Assembly (NCBI GenBank): GCA_034432855.1
Contig: DAOUBA010000119.1
Span: 1-22,801 of the forward strand
Length of the DNA stretch: 22,801 nt
Source of the DNA: DAOUBA01 sp034432855
Lineage (GTDB): Bacteria; Chloroflexota; Anaerolineae; B4-G1
Direction: 5' to 3'
Part shown: positions 13,689 through 22,114 of the stretch, one piece after another
How positions within the stretch are numbered: position 1 is the stretch's first letter
How the letters are laid out: each line of letters starts with the position of its first letter
Position numbers and translations under genes: made by a program
Notes under the pieces: model-generated
Told to the model about the DNA's origin: nothing
What the model saw: the letters and a program-made list of their open reading frames with translations, nothing else
The model's database searches: none

Positions 13689-15254
13689 ATGTCCGAAACG
13701 TTGCGACGCGGATTGCCTGTGGTTCTATTGTGCGCGGTGATCGCGATGGCCATCACCGCGTATGTCGTGCTGCAAGAGCCGTCCGGACAAACCGATGTCG
13801 CCGGAACGACGATGTCCTTCACACCGGTTGCCACTATGGCTGTCGCACCCCCCACCCAGCCTCCTTCTCCTATGCCTATCTACCCCGGCGAGTACAGCGG
13901 CACGCCGACGCCCGACCCAACGCGCGCCGGCGATCCGGGCAGCACAGGTGCGGACACTTATGTCGTGCAGCCCGGCGATACCCTGAGCCGGATTGCCGCC
14001 GTGTTCGGCTGCACGGTCGAAGAGATCGTCGCTGCCAACGGCCTCCCCGATGCCGATACCCTCAGCGTGGGCCAGACACTCATCATTCCCGTCTTTGCCG
14101 CCGAGCCCGGCCCGTACTTGAAGTTGCTCCCTGATAGCGAGATGGTCTATGGCCCGGCCTACGTCGGCTTCGATGTGGCAGACTTTGTAGCCAGGCGGCG
14201 TGGCTATCTGGCAGGCTATACCGAGGAGGTCGAAGGCCTTGTGCTTGACGGCGCCGAGGTCGTCCAACTCGTGGCCCAGCGCTTTAGCGTAGGCCCGCGC
14301 GTGCTGCTGGCTCTGCTGGAGATGCAGTCCGGCTGGGTCACCCAACTGTACCCTACTGCCGAGACGCTCAAAGCCCCATTGGGCTGTGTCCAGGGCTGCC
14401 GATCAGGGCTGTTCGAACAGTTAAGTTGGGCAGCGGTGCGGCTCAACGAAGGCTACTATGGCTGGAAGTACGGCGAACGCACGACGGTGCGCCTGGGTGA
14501 CAGCACGCGGGTGGCATTTGCCCCAGGGCTGAATCCGGGCACGGCCGGCGTGCAGAACTGCCTGGCCGCACTCTCGGCCAACCGGGACGATTGGCAGGAC
14601 AAGGTGGGCGTCGGCGGCTTCCCGCTGGCCTACGAGCGGCTGTTTGGCAACCCTTTCGCCTATACGGTGGACCCGCTCGTGCCGCCGGATCTCACGCAGC
14701 CAGAACTGCGCCTGCCGTGGGAGGCCGGGTTGATGTGGTACCTGACCGGGGGGCCGCACGGGGGCTGGGGCAACGGCAGCGGCGATGCCGCGCTCGATTT
14801 CGTGCCTGGCGACAAGATCCCCAACTGCACCGTCTCGGCTGAATGGGTGGTGGCCGCTGCGCCCGGGCGGGTCGTGCGCAGCGAGAATGGCGAAGTGCTG
14901 GTGGACCTCGATGGCGACGGCTTTGAGCAGACCGGATGGGCGCTGCTCTACATGCACATCTACGCCGAGGGGCGCGTCCGGGCCGGCACCTACGTGCAGC
15001 GTGGTCAGCGGATCGGGCACCCATCCTGCGAGGGTGGTTTCGCCGATGCCTCGCACCTTCACTTTGCGCGGCGCTACAACGGCGAGTGGATCCCGGCCGG
15101 CAAGGGGCCTGTGCCGCTGGTGCTCTCCGGCTGGACGGCGCACGAAGGCGTAGTACCCTACGACGGCACGCTGACGAAGGGAAACGAGGTACGCACGGCC
15201 TGCGAGTGTTGGGACGATGTGGTCAACGGGCTGGTATCGGACAATGGGCCGTGA
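13689..15254 (+). CDS. LysM and M23 (LasA/beta-lytic-like) peptidoglycan endopeptidase
   Basis: A 521-residue protein with one N-terminal membrane segment (8-28), a Pro/Thr-rich stretch, a LysM domain at 90-134, a helical middle (about 150-340), and an M23 zinc peptidase domain. Metal-ligand candidates are the His of GGPHGGWG (about residue 358), the Asp of AALDF 13 residues later, and HLHF near 456. A further His (MHIYAEG) sits in the catalytic region. The 13-residue His-to-Asp spacing is that of LasA/beta-lytic (M23A) enzymes rather than the short HxxxD of LytM types. It would cleave peptide crosslinks in the wall from the outer face of the membrane. The ATG at 13689 has AGGGG five bases upstream. 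Confidence 0.87.
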   Translation: MSETLRRGLPVVLLCAVIAMAITAYVVLQEPSGQTDVAGTTMSFTPVATMAVAPPTQPPSPMPIYPGEYSGTPTPDPTRAGDPGSTGADTYVVQPGDTLSRIAAVFGCTVEEIVAANGLPDADTLSVGQTLIIPVFAAEPGPYLKLLPDSEMVYGPAYVGFDVADFVARRRGYLAGYTEEVEGLVLDGAEVVQLVAQRFSVGPRVLLALLEMQSGWVTQLYPTAETLKAPLGCVQGCRSGLFEQLSWAAVRLNEGYYGWKYGERTTVRLGDSTRVAFAPGLNPGTAGVQNCLAALSANRDDWQDKVGVGGFPLAYERLFGNPFAYTVDPLVPPDLTQPELRLPWEAGLMWYLTGGPHGGWGNGSGDAALDFVPGDKIPNCTVSAEWVVAAAPGRVVRSENGEVLVDLDGDGFEQTGWALLYMHIYAEGRVRAGTYVQRGQRIGHPSCEGGFADASHLHFARRYNGEWIPAGKGPVPLVLSGWTAHEGVVPYDGTLTKGNEVRTACECWDDVVNGLVSDNGP

Positions 15255-15271
15255 TGCGTGTTCCGTACTGT

Positions 15272-15325
15272 GTATTGCGTGTTCTGTTTCGTGTGCTATG
15301 CCACGGAATACGGAACACGCAATAC
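15272..15325. terminator. Long imperfect hairpin between convergent genes
   Basis: A 13-bp perfect outer stem (15272-15284 with 15313-15325) continues with mismatches to about 15293/15302 around an 8-nt loop. A third, partial copy of the CGTGTTCCGTA core lies at 15257-15267. It sits between the M23 stop (15254) and the glycosyltransferase stop (15330), so it may end both transcripts. The repeated motif suggests a repeat-derived element. Confidence 0.6.
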
Positions 15326-15329
15326 GTCG

Positions 15330-16586
15330 TTATTGATACGCCCGCTCAACGACCGCCGCCAGCCTTTCCCACGCAAACCGCTCGCGCACATCACGCGCCG
15401 CTGCCCGGCCCAGCTGCTCACGCAACCCGGCATCCTCCAGCAACCGTACAACGGCGTCCGTGAAGGCATCCACGTCGCCGGGCTCGACCAGCCAGCCGGT
15501 CTCACCGTGACGGATGGTCTCGCAGTTCTGCCCCACCGCCTCGGCCACAACCGGTACTCCCGCTGCCAGCAAGTCCAATAGTTTCACCGAGCACTTGGTG
15601 CGGTTGACCAGCGTGTCGTCGAAGGGATAGATGGCGACGTCGGCCAGGGCAAAATAGGCAAGCAGGGTATCAGCTGGCACGAAACCGAAATAGACGACGT
15701 CGGCAGACAGGGGGGGGACAAGGGGACCGGGGGACGAGGAGACCAGAGCTTCGCATTGCACGGTCAGACCGGACTCAGCAGCCAGGCGCAGGAGGGCCTC
15801 TTCTTCGCCAGCGAAGCCCTTGCCCACGACGAGCAGCCGTGCCTGAGGGATACGCCGGCGCACGCGCAACAACACGTTAATCACGCGGGAAACAGGGAAC
15901 TCGAAGAACCTCGTGTAGAGCAAGATGCAGGACGCAGGATGCAAGACTTGCTTCCCGTTTCCTGCTTCTTGCCTCTCGCTTCTTGCCCCTTGCTTCTTGC
16001 TTCTTGTCTCTTGCTCCCTTGCAACTCCATTCGGCACGTAAAACACCCGCTGCGGCGGGACACCCAATGCCCAGACCAGGCTTTCGAGTGTGCGGCTGGC
16101 GACAGTGACGGTGTCGGCGTGGGTCAGTCCCCAGCGTTCCTGCCAGGCGAAGAAACGCTGCTGCACCGGCGAATAGCCGCCGATCGCGTTCCAGCCGCCG
16201 GGGCCTTCCCAATCGTCCGCATCCACCACCAGGCGCGGGCGACGCGAGCGCGGTAGCCGCGCCAGAAGCCAGTGCGTCAGGCCGCTGTAGGCTTTGGGCT
16301 TGAAGCAATGTACCACATCGGGCCGTAGCGCAATGGCCCGGCGGGCCAGCCGCAACGCCGTAAGCAGGTGGAAGAGGCCGGGAAGATGCGGCGGAAGGGG
16401 AATGTTCTCCAGGGCAACGCCATCTTCCTCCCACGAGCGCCCGCTGTCCTCCGGGTTCTGCCAGGGGGGGAGCAGCAGCGTCACGGCGTGACCGCGTGTG
16501 ACCAAGGCTTTTGCCATCGGCAGCGCCCGCACGCTCATCGTGCCACGCGGCTTGAGCCCGAAGGGGCCGACCATTACCACACGCAT
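15330..16586 (-). CDS. Glycosyltransferase, GT-B fold (group 1/GT4-like)
   Basis: A 418-residue cytoplasmic or peripheral membrane enzyme. The N-terminal half starts RVVMVGPFGLKPRGTMSVRALPMAKAL, with a later DVVHCFKPKAYSG and VVDADDWEGPGG. The C-terminal nucleotide-sugar half shows a YTRFFEFP strand, GFVPADTLLAYFALADVAIYPF and KLLDLLAAGVPVVAEAVGQNCETI, with the conserved Glu/Gly loop of GT4 enzymes and a terminal ETGWLVEPGD. The sugar and acceptor are unknown. Two repeat-derived inserts interrupt it, at residues about 188-222 (heptamer array) and 280-294 (octamer array). Both read through in frame, so the gene looks functional. The ATG at 16586 is preferred because the promoter lies just upstream; the frame to 16805 would overlap the deacetylase gene. 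Confidence 0.87.
   Translation of the reverse strand: MRVVMVGPFGLKPRGTMSVRALPMAKALVTRGHAVTLLLPPWQNPEDSGRSWEEDGVALENIPLPPHLPGLFHLLTALRLARRAIALRPDVVHCFKPKAYSGLTHWLLARLPRSRRPRLVVDADDWEGPGGWNAIGGYSPVQQRFFAWQERWGLTHADTVTVASRTLESLVWALGVPPQRVFYVPNGVAREQETRSKKQGARSERQEAGNGKQVLHPASCILLYTRFFEFPVSRVINVLLRVRRRIPQARLLVVGKGFAGEEEALLRLAAESGLTVQCEALVSSSPGPLVPPLSADVVYFGFVPADTLLAYFALADVAIYPFDDTLVNRTKCSVKLLDLLAAGVPVVAEAVGQNCETIRHGETGWLVEPGDVDAFTDAVVRLLEDAGLREQLGRAAARDVRERFAWERLAAVVERAYQ
15715..15746. repeat. Four-unit octamer repeat inside the glycosyltransferase gene
   Basis: Four adjacent 8-bp units, GGGACAAG, GGGACCGG, GGGACGAG and GAGACCAG, follow a run of Gs at 15710-15717. They are translated in frame as a short Ser/Pro/Leu stretch between two conserved segments of the C-terminal domain. 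Confidence 0.7.
15922..16017. repeat. Thirteen-unit bipartite heptamer repeat inside the glycosyltransferase gene
   Basis: Three 7-bp units of type AGGATGC (15922-15942) join, through the palindrome GCAAGACTTGC (15941-15951), ten units of type TTGCTTC (15948-16017). On the coding strand the latter read GCAAGAA-like and give a Glu/Gln/Arg/Lys-rich insert of about 32 residues between PNGV and LLYTRFFEF. The change of strand type at a palindromic centre is the same layout as in the HdrA-like gene at 1474-1522. Confidence 0.85.
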
Positions 16587-16604
16587 CGCCGGTTCACCGC
16601 CCTC

Positions 16605-16633
16605 ATTATAACCCGCCCGCCGGGATTTGCCAA
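16605..16633 (-). promoter_or_regulatory. Strong promoter of the glycosyltransferase gene
   Basis: TTGGCA (16633-16628), a 17-bp spacer and a consensus TATAAT (16610-16605) on the minus strand. Transcription would start near 16598, giving a leader of only about 12 nt. Confidence 0.8.
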
Positions 16634-16678
16634 CGGGTGGGTTCGGTTTATATAATCCCAGGTGAGGGACGAGAATTT

Positions 16679-17704
16679 TCACCGTGAGGCGAAAACCCTC
16701 AGGAACGCCACCGCGCTCTCGCCCAGGCTCTCCAGCCGGTAGCCGCCCTCCTGCACGATGAGCGTTGGCAGCCTCAGCCCGGCAATGCGCCGCCCGATCT
16801 CGCACAACCCCGCCCGCGTCACGTCGAACCCGCCCACCGGATCCCCCGCCGCAATGTCGAACCCCGCCGATACCACGAGATAGCGCGGCGCAAACTCGCG
16901 GATTGCCTCCAGCGCCTCGTCCAGCGCGGCGAGATACGGCGCGTCGCCCGCTCCTTGCGGGAGCGGCCAGTTGCGATTATAGCCCTCGCCAGCACCGACG
17001 CCCCGCTCGCTCGCCTCGCCCCAGTAGTAGGGATAATCGTCGTCGGGGTGGGCGTGCAGCGAGCAGTAGAGCACCGTGGTGTCGGCGTAAAAGATCGCCT
17101 GCGTGCCGTTGCCGTGGTGGTAGTCAATGTCTAGGATGGCGACCAGCTCTCCGTTCGCCTGCAAATAGCGCGCGGCGATGGCCGCGTTGTTGAGGTAGCA
17201 AAAGCCGCCGTAGAGATCGGCGGCGGCGTGATGGCCGGGCGGACGGCACAGCGCGTAGGCGGTGCGCTCCCCTGCGAGCACGCAATCGGCGGCGGTGAGG
17301 GCGCACTGGGCGCTCCAGTACGCCGCCTCCCACGTCCCCTCGAGGATCGGGCTACCGAAACCGAAAGCGTAGTAGCCGGTGAGGCCGACCAGGTGCCTGG
17401 GCCGGCGCCCGACGTGACGGGTGGAGAACGTCCAGGGGAAGAGCGGCTCGGCCTTCCCGTAGAACGCGGTGCTCCAATCGTAGGCGGTGCGCAGGAACTC
17501 GACGAAGCCGGCGTCGTGGACGGCCAGGATGGGATCGAGGCCGTGATCCGTGGGAGCGACGACGGCGCCGAGATTCGCCGCCTGTACCGCCTGTAAGATG
17601 ATCTCCGCCCGCGCCGGCACCTCTTCGAGGACGAAGGGGGCGCCTTCGAGCGTGACGTGATCGGTGGTGTGCAGTTTGTGACGCTCGGTGTAGACGATGT
17701 ACAT
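16679..17704 (-). CDS. Histone deacetylase-family amidohydrolase (acetylpolyamine amidohydrolase-like)
   Basis: A 341-residue cytoplasmic zinc deacetylase of the arginase/deacetylase fold. Visible sites are the catalytic His pair in RPPGHH (158-159), zinc ligands Asp194 and His196 in LDIDYHHGNGTQ, Asp283 in SAGFDIAAGDP, and the transition-state Tyr322 in EGGY. The DYHHGNGTQ version is typical of bacterial acetylpolyamine amidohydrolases, so acetylated polyamines or other N-acetyl amines are likely substrates; this is inferred. The ATG at 17704 is used, with GAGGG eight bases upstream supplied by the adjacent palindrome; GTGs at 17713 and 17719 are alternatives. It lies 72 bp after the last transporter gene, on the same strand, with no promoter seen between. 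Confidence 0.88.
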   Translation of the reverse strand: MYIVYTERHKLHTTDHVTLEGAPFVLEEVPARAEIILQAVQAANLGAVVAPTDHGLDPILAVHDAGFVEFLRTAYDWSTAFYGKAEPLFPWTFSTRHVGRRPRHLVGLTGYYAFGFGSPILEGTWEAAYWSAQCALTAADCVLAGERTAYALCRPPGHHAAADLYGGFCYLNNAAIAARYLQANGELVAILDIDYHHGNGTQAIFYADTTVLYCSLHAHPDDDYPYYWGEASERGVGAGEGYNRNWPLPQGAGDAPYLAALDEALEAIREFAPRYLVVSAGFDIAAGDPVGGFDVTRAGLCEIGRRIAGLRLPTLIVQEGGYRLESLGESAVAFLRVFASR

Positions 17705-17718
17705 ATTCGGCACCCTCA

Positions 17719-17774
17719 CCCCCTCCCCTCTCCCACCTGCGGGAGAGGGGAGGGGGCAGGGGGAGGGGTGAGGG
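17719..17774. repeat. Purine/pyrimidine-rich palindrome between transporter and deacetylase genes
   Basis: A 16-bp perfect stem (17719-17734 with 17741-17756) around ACCTGC. A second GGGGGAGGGGTGAGGG arm (17759-17774) can pair with the same left arm extended toward 17714. It lies directly after the ATPase stop and contributes to the deacetylase ribosome-binding site. It looks like an interspersed repeat. Confidence 0.75.
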
Positions 17775-17776
17775 CC

Positions 17777-19731
<1,955 letters not shown>

Positions 19732-19764
19732 ACGTCCTCCAAGTGTCGGAATCACATGGGTAGA

Positions 19765-19809
19765 GGCGGGGTGACCCCGCCGGTAGGGGCGGGGTGACCC
19801 CGCCCCTAC
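19765..19809. repeat. Two GGGGTGACCCC palindromes, one containing the OppC-like stop codon
   Basis: Copy one is GGCGGGG/CCCCGCC around TGA (19765-19781). Copy two is a 12-bp perfect stem (19783-19794 with 19798-19809) around TGA. The stop of the OppC-like gene (TAG, 19808-19806) is part of the outer arm of copy two. Both copies share a core that resembles the repeat at 2242-2279. Confidence 0.8.
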
Positions 19810-20753
19810 TTGGCGAGCGAGCGCGGGTCGAGCGCGTCGCGCAGCCCGTCGCCGACGAAATTGATGCTCAGCACCGTCAGCACGACCAGCGTGCCGGGAA
19901 AGATCCATAGCCAGGGGGCGCTTTCGACGTAATTGTACGCCCCATCGAGCATGTTGCCCCAGGTGGCGGTCGGCGGTTGCACCCCCAGGCCCAGGAAACT
20001 GATGTACGCCTCGGAAAGAATGGCACTCGCCACGCCCAGCGTGGCCGAGACGATGATCGGCGCCATGGTGTTGGGCAGGATGTGGCGGAAGATGATCGCC
20101 AGATTCGACGTGCCGGTCGCGCGGGCGGCCAGGACGAACTCGCGCTCCTTGAGCGAGAGGAACTCGGCGCGCACGATGCGCGCCAGGTACATCCAACTGG
20201 TCAACCCCAGGATGAGGACGATGACGATCACGCTGCCGCTGAATGTGCGCCCGAACAGTTCGACGGTGGGGATCTTGTTGGCGAAAAACTTGGCCATCAC
20301 CAGGAGCAGGAACAGTTGGGGGATGTTGAACATGGCCTCGGTGAAGCGCATCAAGACGCTATCAATCCAGCCGCCATAATAGCCGGCGATGGCACCGATG
20401 AGCACGCCGACGACCGTCTCGACCAGCACGGCGAACACGCCGATCAGGAGCGAGATCTGCCCGCCGTAGATCGAGCGGGCCAGGATGTCGCGGCCTACGG
20501 TATCGGTGCCGAAGGGATGCTCCGGCGAAGGGGGCCGCAATCGCAGGCCGGTGTCGGTACGATTCGCGTATGCCTCGGAGAAGAACAAGGCGCCAACGAG
20601 CGAGTACAGGATCAGGAGAACGAGCATGACGACGCCAACCACGGCCATCTTGTGGCGCAAGAAGCGGCGCCAGACGAGCGTCCCCAGAGAAAGGGGAGGG
20701 AGTTCCTGCTCCTCGCGCACGAGTGCGCCTGCACTTTCGACCGCGATTGCCAT
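19806..20753 (-). CDS. Opp/Dpp-type ABC transporter permease (OppC/DppC-like)
   Basis: A 315-residue inner-membrane permease with a cytoplasmic N-terminal extension, about six transmembrane helices (near 38-60, 100-130, 140-155, 180-200, 225-250, 285-305) and the OppC N-terminal motif HKMAVVGVVMLVLLI. The coupling loop EFVLAARATGTSNLAIIFRHILPN contacts the ATPases. ATG 20753 is the only good start; AAGGAGA lies 14 bases upstream, which is long. It is separated from the OppB-like gene by 223 bp containing a TIR element. Confidence 0.93.
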   Translation of the reverse strand: MAIAVESAGALVREEQELPPLSLGTLVWRRFLRHKMAVVGVVMLVLLILYSLVGALFFSEAYANRTDTGLRLRPPSPEHPFGTDTVGRDILARSIYGGQISLLIGVFAVLVETVVGVLIGAIAGYYGGWIDSVLMRFTEAMFNIPQLFLLLVMAKFFANKIPTVELFGRTFSGSVIVIVLILGLTSWMYLARIVRAEFLSLKEREFVLAARATGTSNLAIIFRHILPNTMAPIIVSATLGVASAILSEAYISFLGLGVQPPTATWGNMLDGAYNYVESAPWLWIFPGTLVVLTVLSINFVGDGLRDALDPRSLAK

Positions 20754-20801
20754 TGCGACTAAGACGTTCTCCTTACCCGAAGCGGTGCCTCAATCTTACT
20801 G

Positions 20802-20943
20802 ACCACAAAGGACACAAAGTAATTCGCAGGTTGCGAATGCCACACAGGCCTCTCAACGAGCATCTGGTTGCCCTTTCTCGCTCTGGACTATCCTGCTCCT
20901 CTCCATTGCTTTCAACCTTTGTGCCCTTCGTGTCCTTTGTGGT
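20802..20943. repeat. MITE-like element with 18-bp terminal inverted repeats
   Basis: ACCACAAAGGACACAAAG at 20802-20819 is the inverted copy (17 of 18 bases) of 20926-20943. The right end has a further, tandem-like unit, so it reads CACAAAG-like twice. A 7-bp hairpin (ATTCGCA/TGCGAAT, loop GGT) lies near the left end at 20822-20838. No open frame of note is inside. The 142 bp fill most of the gap between the two permease genes. I recall ACAAAGGACACAAAG-type repeats in other bacteria, but cannot check here. Confidence 0.65.
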
Positions 20944-20976
20944 GAAAATAGACGCCCCGTCCGAGCCGCTTCTTTG

Positions 20977-22011
20977 CTACGTATAACGGATGCGCGGGTC
21001 CAACCAGGCGTAGACGATGTCGGTGACGATCTGCGAAAAGACGACCGCAACCGAGATCATCATCAGGATGCCCATGACGACCGGCGTATCGCCCTTGGAG
21101 ACATGATCGAGGAACAAGCGCCCCATGCCGGGCCAGCCAAAGATGCCCTCGGTGACGATGGCGCCTCCCAATAGCATGGGGACGTCGAGCCCGACGATGG
21201 TCACCAGCGGCAGTGAGGCGTTCTTGAGCGCGTGAAGAAAGACAACGGTACGCTCACGCAGCCCTTTGGCGCGCGCGGTGCGGATATAGTCTTCGCCCAA
21301 GACCTCGAGCATTGTCGCGCGCACGAAGCGGCTGTAGCCGGCGATGCTGATGAAGGACATGCTAAAGACCGGCAACACCATGTGCAGCGCCACCTGGCCC
21401 GCCGTCTTGCCGACCTGGGGATCGAACATGCCGACGGTGGGCAGGTAGGGCAGTCCCCAGCGTCTGAAATTGACGGCGAAGATGTACATACTGGTGAGGG
21501 CGACGAAAAAGATCGGCATCGAATAGCCGACGAAAGAGACGGTGGTGATCAGATTGTCCATGAAGGAATACTGGCGCAGCGAGGAATAGATGCCGACGAC
21601 GAGCGCGAACAGGATGGTCACGATCTCCGCGACGCCCATCAAGAGCAATGTGTTCGGCAATCGTTCCAGGATAATGTCGAGCACCGGCTTGCCGCGCATG
21701 GCCAGGGAAGTGCCCAACTCGCCGCGCAGCACGCCGCGCCGCGTGCCACGCGTCTCGGCGCTCCCGTCGCCATCTAGGTCCACCTTTGTCCAGTCGTTGC
21801 CGATCAGCCAATAGACGTACTGCATGATCAGCGGCTTGTCCAGCCCCAGTGCGCGCGCCAGGCGCGCGCGGTCCGCAGGCCGGGTGACACGCCGCCCGCC
21901 CATCGTAGCAAGCGGGTCGCCGACGCTGCGCATCAAGATAAAGAGGATCAGGCTGATGATGAAGAGCAGCGGGATCGCCTGCAACAACCGCCGGATGATG
22001 TAGCGGGTCAT
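20977..22011 (-). CDS. Opp/Dpp-type ABC transporter permease (OppB/DppB-like)
   Basis: A 344-residue inner-membrane permease. It begins TRYIIRRLLQAIPLLFIISLILF, the usual OppB/DppB opening, and ends with WLDPRIRY. It has about six helices. The coupling loop EDYIRTARAKGLRE is present and FGWPGMGRLFLD marks the last periplasmic loop. An unusual long periplasmic loop after helix 1 contains DLDGDGSAET (residues 78-87), a DxDGDG calcium-loop-like motif. The ATG at 22011 is clear; no strong Shine-Dalgarno sequence is seen. Two hairpins lie between it and the binding protein gene. Confidence 0.93.
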   Translation of the reverse strand: MTRYIIRRLLQAIPLLFIISLILFILMRSVGDPLATMGGRRVTRPADRARLARALGLDKPLIMQYVYWLIGNDWTKVDLDGDGSAETRGTRRGVLRGELGTSLAMRGKPVLDIILERLPNTLLLMGVAEIVTILFALVVGIYSSLRQYSFMDNLITTVSFVGYSMPIFFVALTSMYIFAVNFRRWGLPYLPTVGMFDPQVGKTAGQVALHMVLPVFSMSFISIAGYSRFVRATMLEVLGEDYIRTARAKGLRERTVVFLHALKNASLPLVTIVGLDVPMLLGGAIVTEGIFGWPGMGRLFLDHVSKGDTPVVMGILMMISVAVVFSQIVTDIVYAWLDPRIRYT

Positions 22012-22032
22012 CGTGATGCTCAGAATTCAGCG

Positions 22033-22057
22033 TAGGGCAAAATGGCAGGTTGCCCTA
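22033..22057. promoter_or_regulatory. 8-bp hairpin upstream of the OppB-like gene
   Basis: TAGGGCAA (22033-22040) pairs with TTGCCCTA (22050-22057) around a nine-base loop. It lies just before the OppB-like start and may affect its translation or stabilise the upstream message. Confidence 0.5.
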
Positions 22058-22069
22058 TGTAAGGACGGT

Positions 22070-22098
22070 GGCCGGGGCAAGACGGGCCTGCCCCGGCC
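22070..22098. promoter_or_regulatory. 10-bp GC hairpin after the substrate-binding protein gene
   Basis: GGCCGGGGCA (22070-22079) pairs perfectly with TGCCCCGGCC (22089-22098) around a nine-base loop, 16 bases after the binding protein stop. There is no T-run on either strand. A partial terminator or a 3' stabilising structure, which would keep the binding protein more abundant than the membrane parts, is plausible. Confidence 0.55.
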
Positions 22099-22114
22099 AT
22101 CGCTCACTGCCAGA

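Noticed and set aside
15922..16017. CRISPR-like or minisatellite array
   Set aside because: Units are 7 bp, degenerate and directly adjacent, without spacers.
16679..17704. Eukaryotic histone deacetylase as transfer or contamination
   Set aside because: The motifs are those of bacterial acetylpolyamine amidohydrolase-like proteins and base composition fits its neighbours.
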